Assembly (NCBI GenBank): GCA_022838965.1
Contig: JALHDK010000213.1
Coordinates: forward strand, 1-5,575
DNA: 5,575 bases
From: Actinomycetales bacterium
GTDB taxonomy: Bacteria > Actinomycetota > Actinomycetes > Actinomycetales > Actinomycetaceae
Reading direction: 5' to 3'
This document shows positions 5,371 through 5,575 of the stretch, piece by piece; positions within the stretch are counted from its first letter, which is position 1; every line of letters begins with the position of its first letter. The position numbers and the translations under genes are program-made. The notes below the pieces were generated by a model. That model made no database searches and had not been told where the DNA came from. It saw only the letters and a list, made by a program, of their open reading frames with translations.

Positions 5371-5575
5371 TCACCGGGCCCGCGCCGGCGACGCCTCCGC
5401 TCTCCCCAGGCGGCGCAGCACCGCCTCGTCGTCGATGGTGGAGATGCCGGCGGCCTTGAGCTTGTCCTGGATGGTCTGGTAGCGCTTCTTGACCTCGGCG
5501 CTCAGCGCCGTGCCGTCCGGCAGCTTGTCCTGGTAGAACAGGGTCTTGTCGGGCAGCACCAGCACTTCCAGTTGG
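5371..5575 (-). CDS. C-terminal end of a truncated AlgX/AlgJ-like (SGNH hydrolase-type) protein, partial
   Basis: The frame enters from the right edge and ends at TGA (5371-5373), 12 bases before the amidase start; 67 residues are visible. QLEVLVLPDKTLFYQDKLPDG resembles the V-P-x-x-P-D-K-x-x-x-Y-x-x-x-L-P strand of AlgX/AlgJ-type proteins, which are periplasmic proteins related to O-acetylation of exopolysaccharides. KKRYQTIQDKLKAAGISTIDDEAVLRRL resembles the next helix and strand. In intact members about 200 further residues follow, including the catalytic D-T-H-W motif; here the protein stops after the unrelated-looking GRAEASPARAR. Bases 5421-5575 count to about 65% GC, below the core. 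A GTG at 5565 is in frame but is unlikely to be the true start because the upstream codons are also open. The family call is tentative; the fragment is either a broken gene or one side of a chimeric joint. Confidence 0.45.
   Translation of the reverse strand, partial: QLEVLVLPDKTLFYQDKLPDGTALSAEVKKRYQTIQDKLKAAGISTIDDEAVLRRLGRAEASPARAR
5406..5420. repeat. Right copy of the 15-bp direct repeat, at the end of the SGNH-like similarity
   Basis: This copy is identical to 236-250 and is read in the same phase (LRRL). It lies where the AlgX-like similarity is lost and the tail GRAEASPARAR begins. Bases on either side of the two copies differ (t/c before, g/c after), so the identity is exactly 15 bases. 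Confidence 0.85.

Noticed and set aside
236..5420. A mobile element bounded by the 15-bp direct repeats
   Set aside because: The block contains only chromosomal housekeeping and envelope genes, no transposase or integrase and no terminal inverted repeats, so the repeats are treated as possible breakpoint microhomology and not as target-site duplications.

Overview
The window reads as a GC-rich actinobacterial fragment, possibly Micrococcales-like. Hand-counted 60-base lines of the core are about 73-78% GC. Almost every codon ends in G or C, three of the starts look leaderless (a -10 hexamer exactly six bases before the start codon), and one gene carries the CopD-CtaG fusion typical of Actinobacteria. 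The genus is not determinable from what is visible.

Layout. On the minus strand at the left, a MoxR-type AAA+ ATPase (697-1692) is followed seven bases later by a DUF58 gene (1-689): the usual MoxR/DUF58 pair, translationally coupled. A short divergent promoter region (1693-1744) with overlapping -10 elements separates moxR from a plus-strand gene for a 693-residue polytopic membrane protein (1745-3826) that joins a CopD copper-transport domain to a CtaG cytochrome-oxidase assembly domain. That gene converges on, and overlaps by 15 bases, a minus-strand gene for a secreted or anchored DUF2993/LmeA-like lipid-binding protein (3812-4489). Upstream of it on the same strand is an exported Rv3717/Ami1-type N-acetylmuramoyl-L-alanine amidase (4540-5358). 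The window ends inside a minus-strand fragment resembling part of an AlgX/AlgJ-type SGNH (O-acetyltransferase-related) protein.

The functional themes are envelope maintenance (amidase, LmeA-like protein, possibly the fragment), copper handling and oxidase assembly (CopD-CtaG), and a chaperone-like AAA+ pair (MoxR/DUF58). Apart from moxR with DUF58, nothing shows that the genes act in one pathway.

The most notable feature is at the two ends. The DUF58 protein stops looking like DUF58 after about residue 152 and continues in frame into the middle of a DUF2961/GH172-type domain. The right-hand SGNH-like fragment ends abruptly before its expected catalytic C-terminal motifs. Both flanks are about 65% GC, clearly lower than the core, and the same 15-bp word (ccaggcggcgcagca) lies at both suspected breakpoints in the same reading phase. 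I read this mainly as a chimera (assembly or amplification artefact, or illegitimate recombination), not as a new system. No RNA gene, CRISPR array, transposase or convincing terminator is visible, and there is no gene-free stretch above 300 bases.
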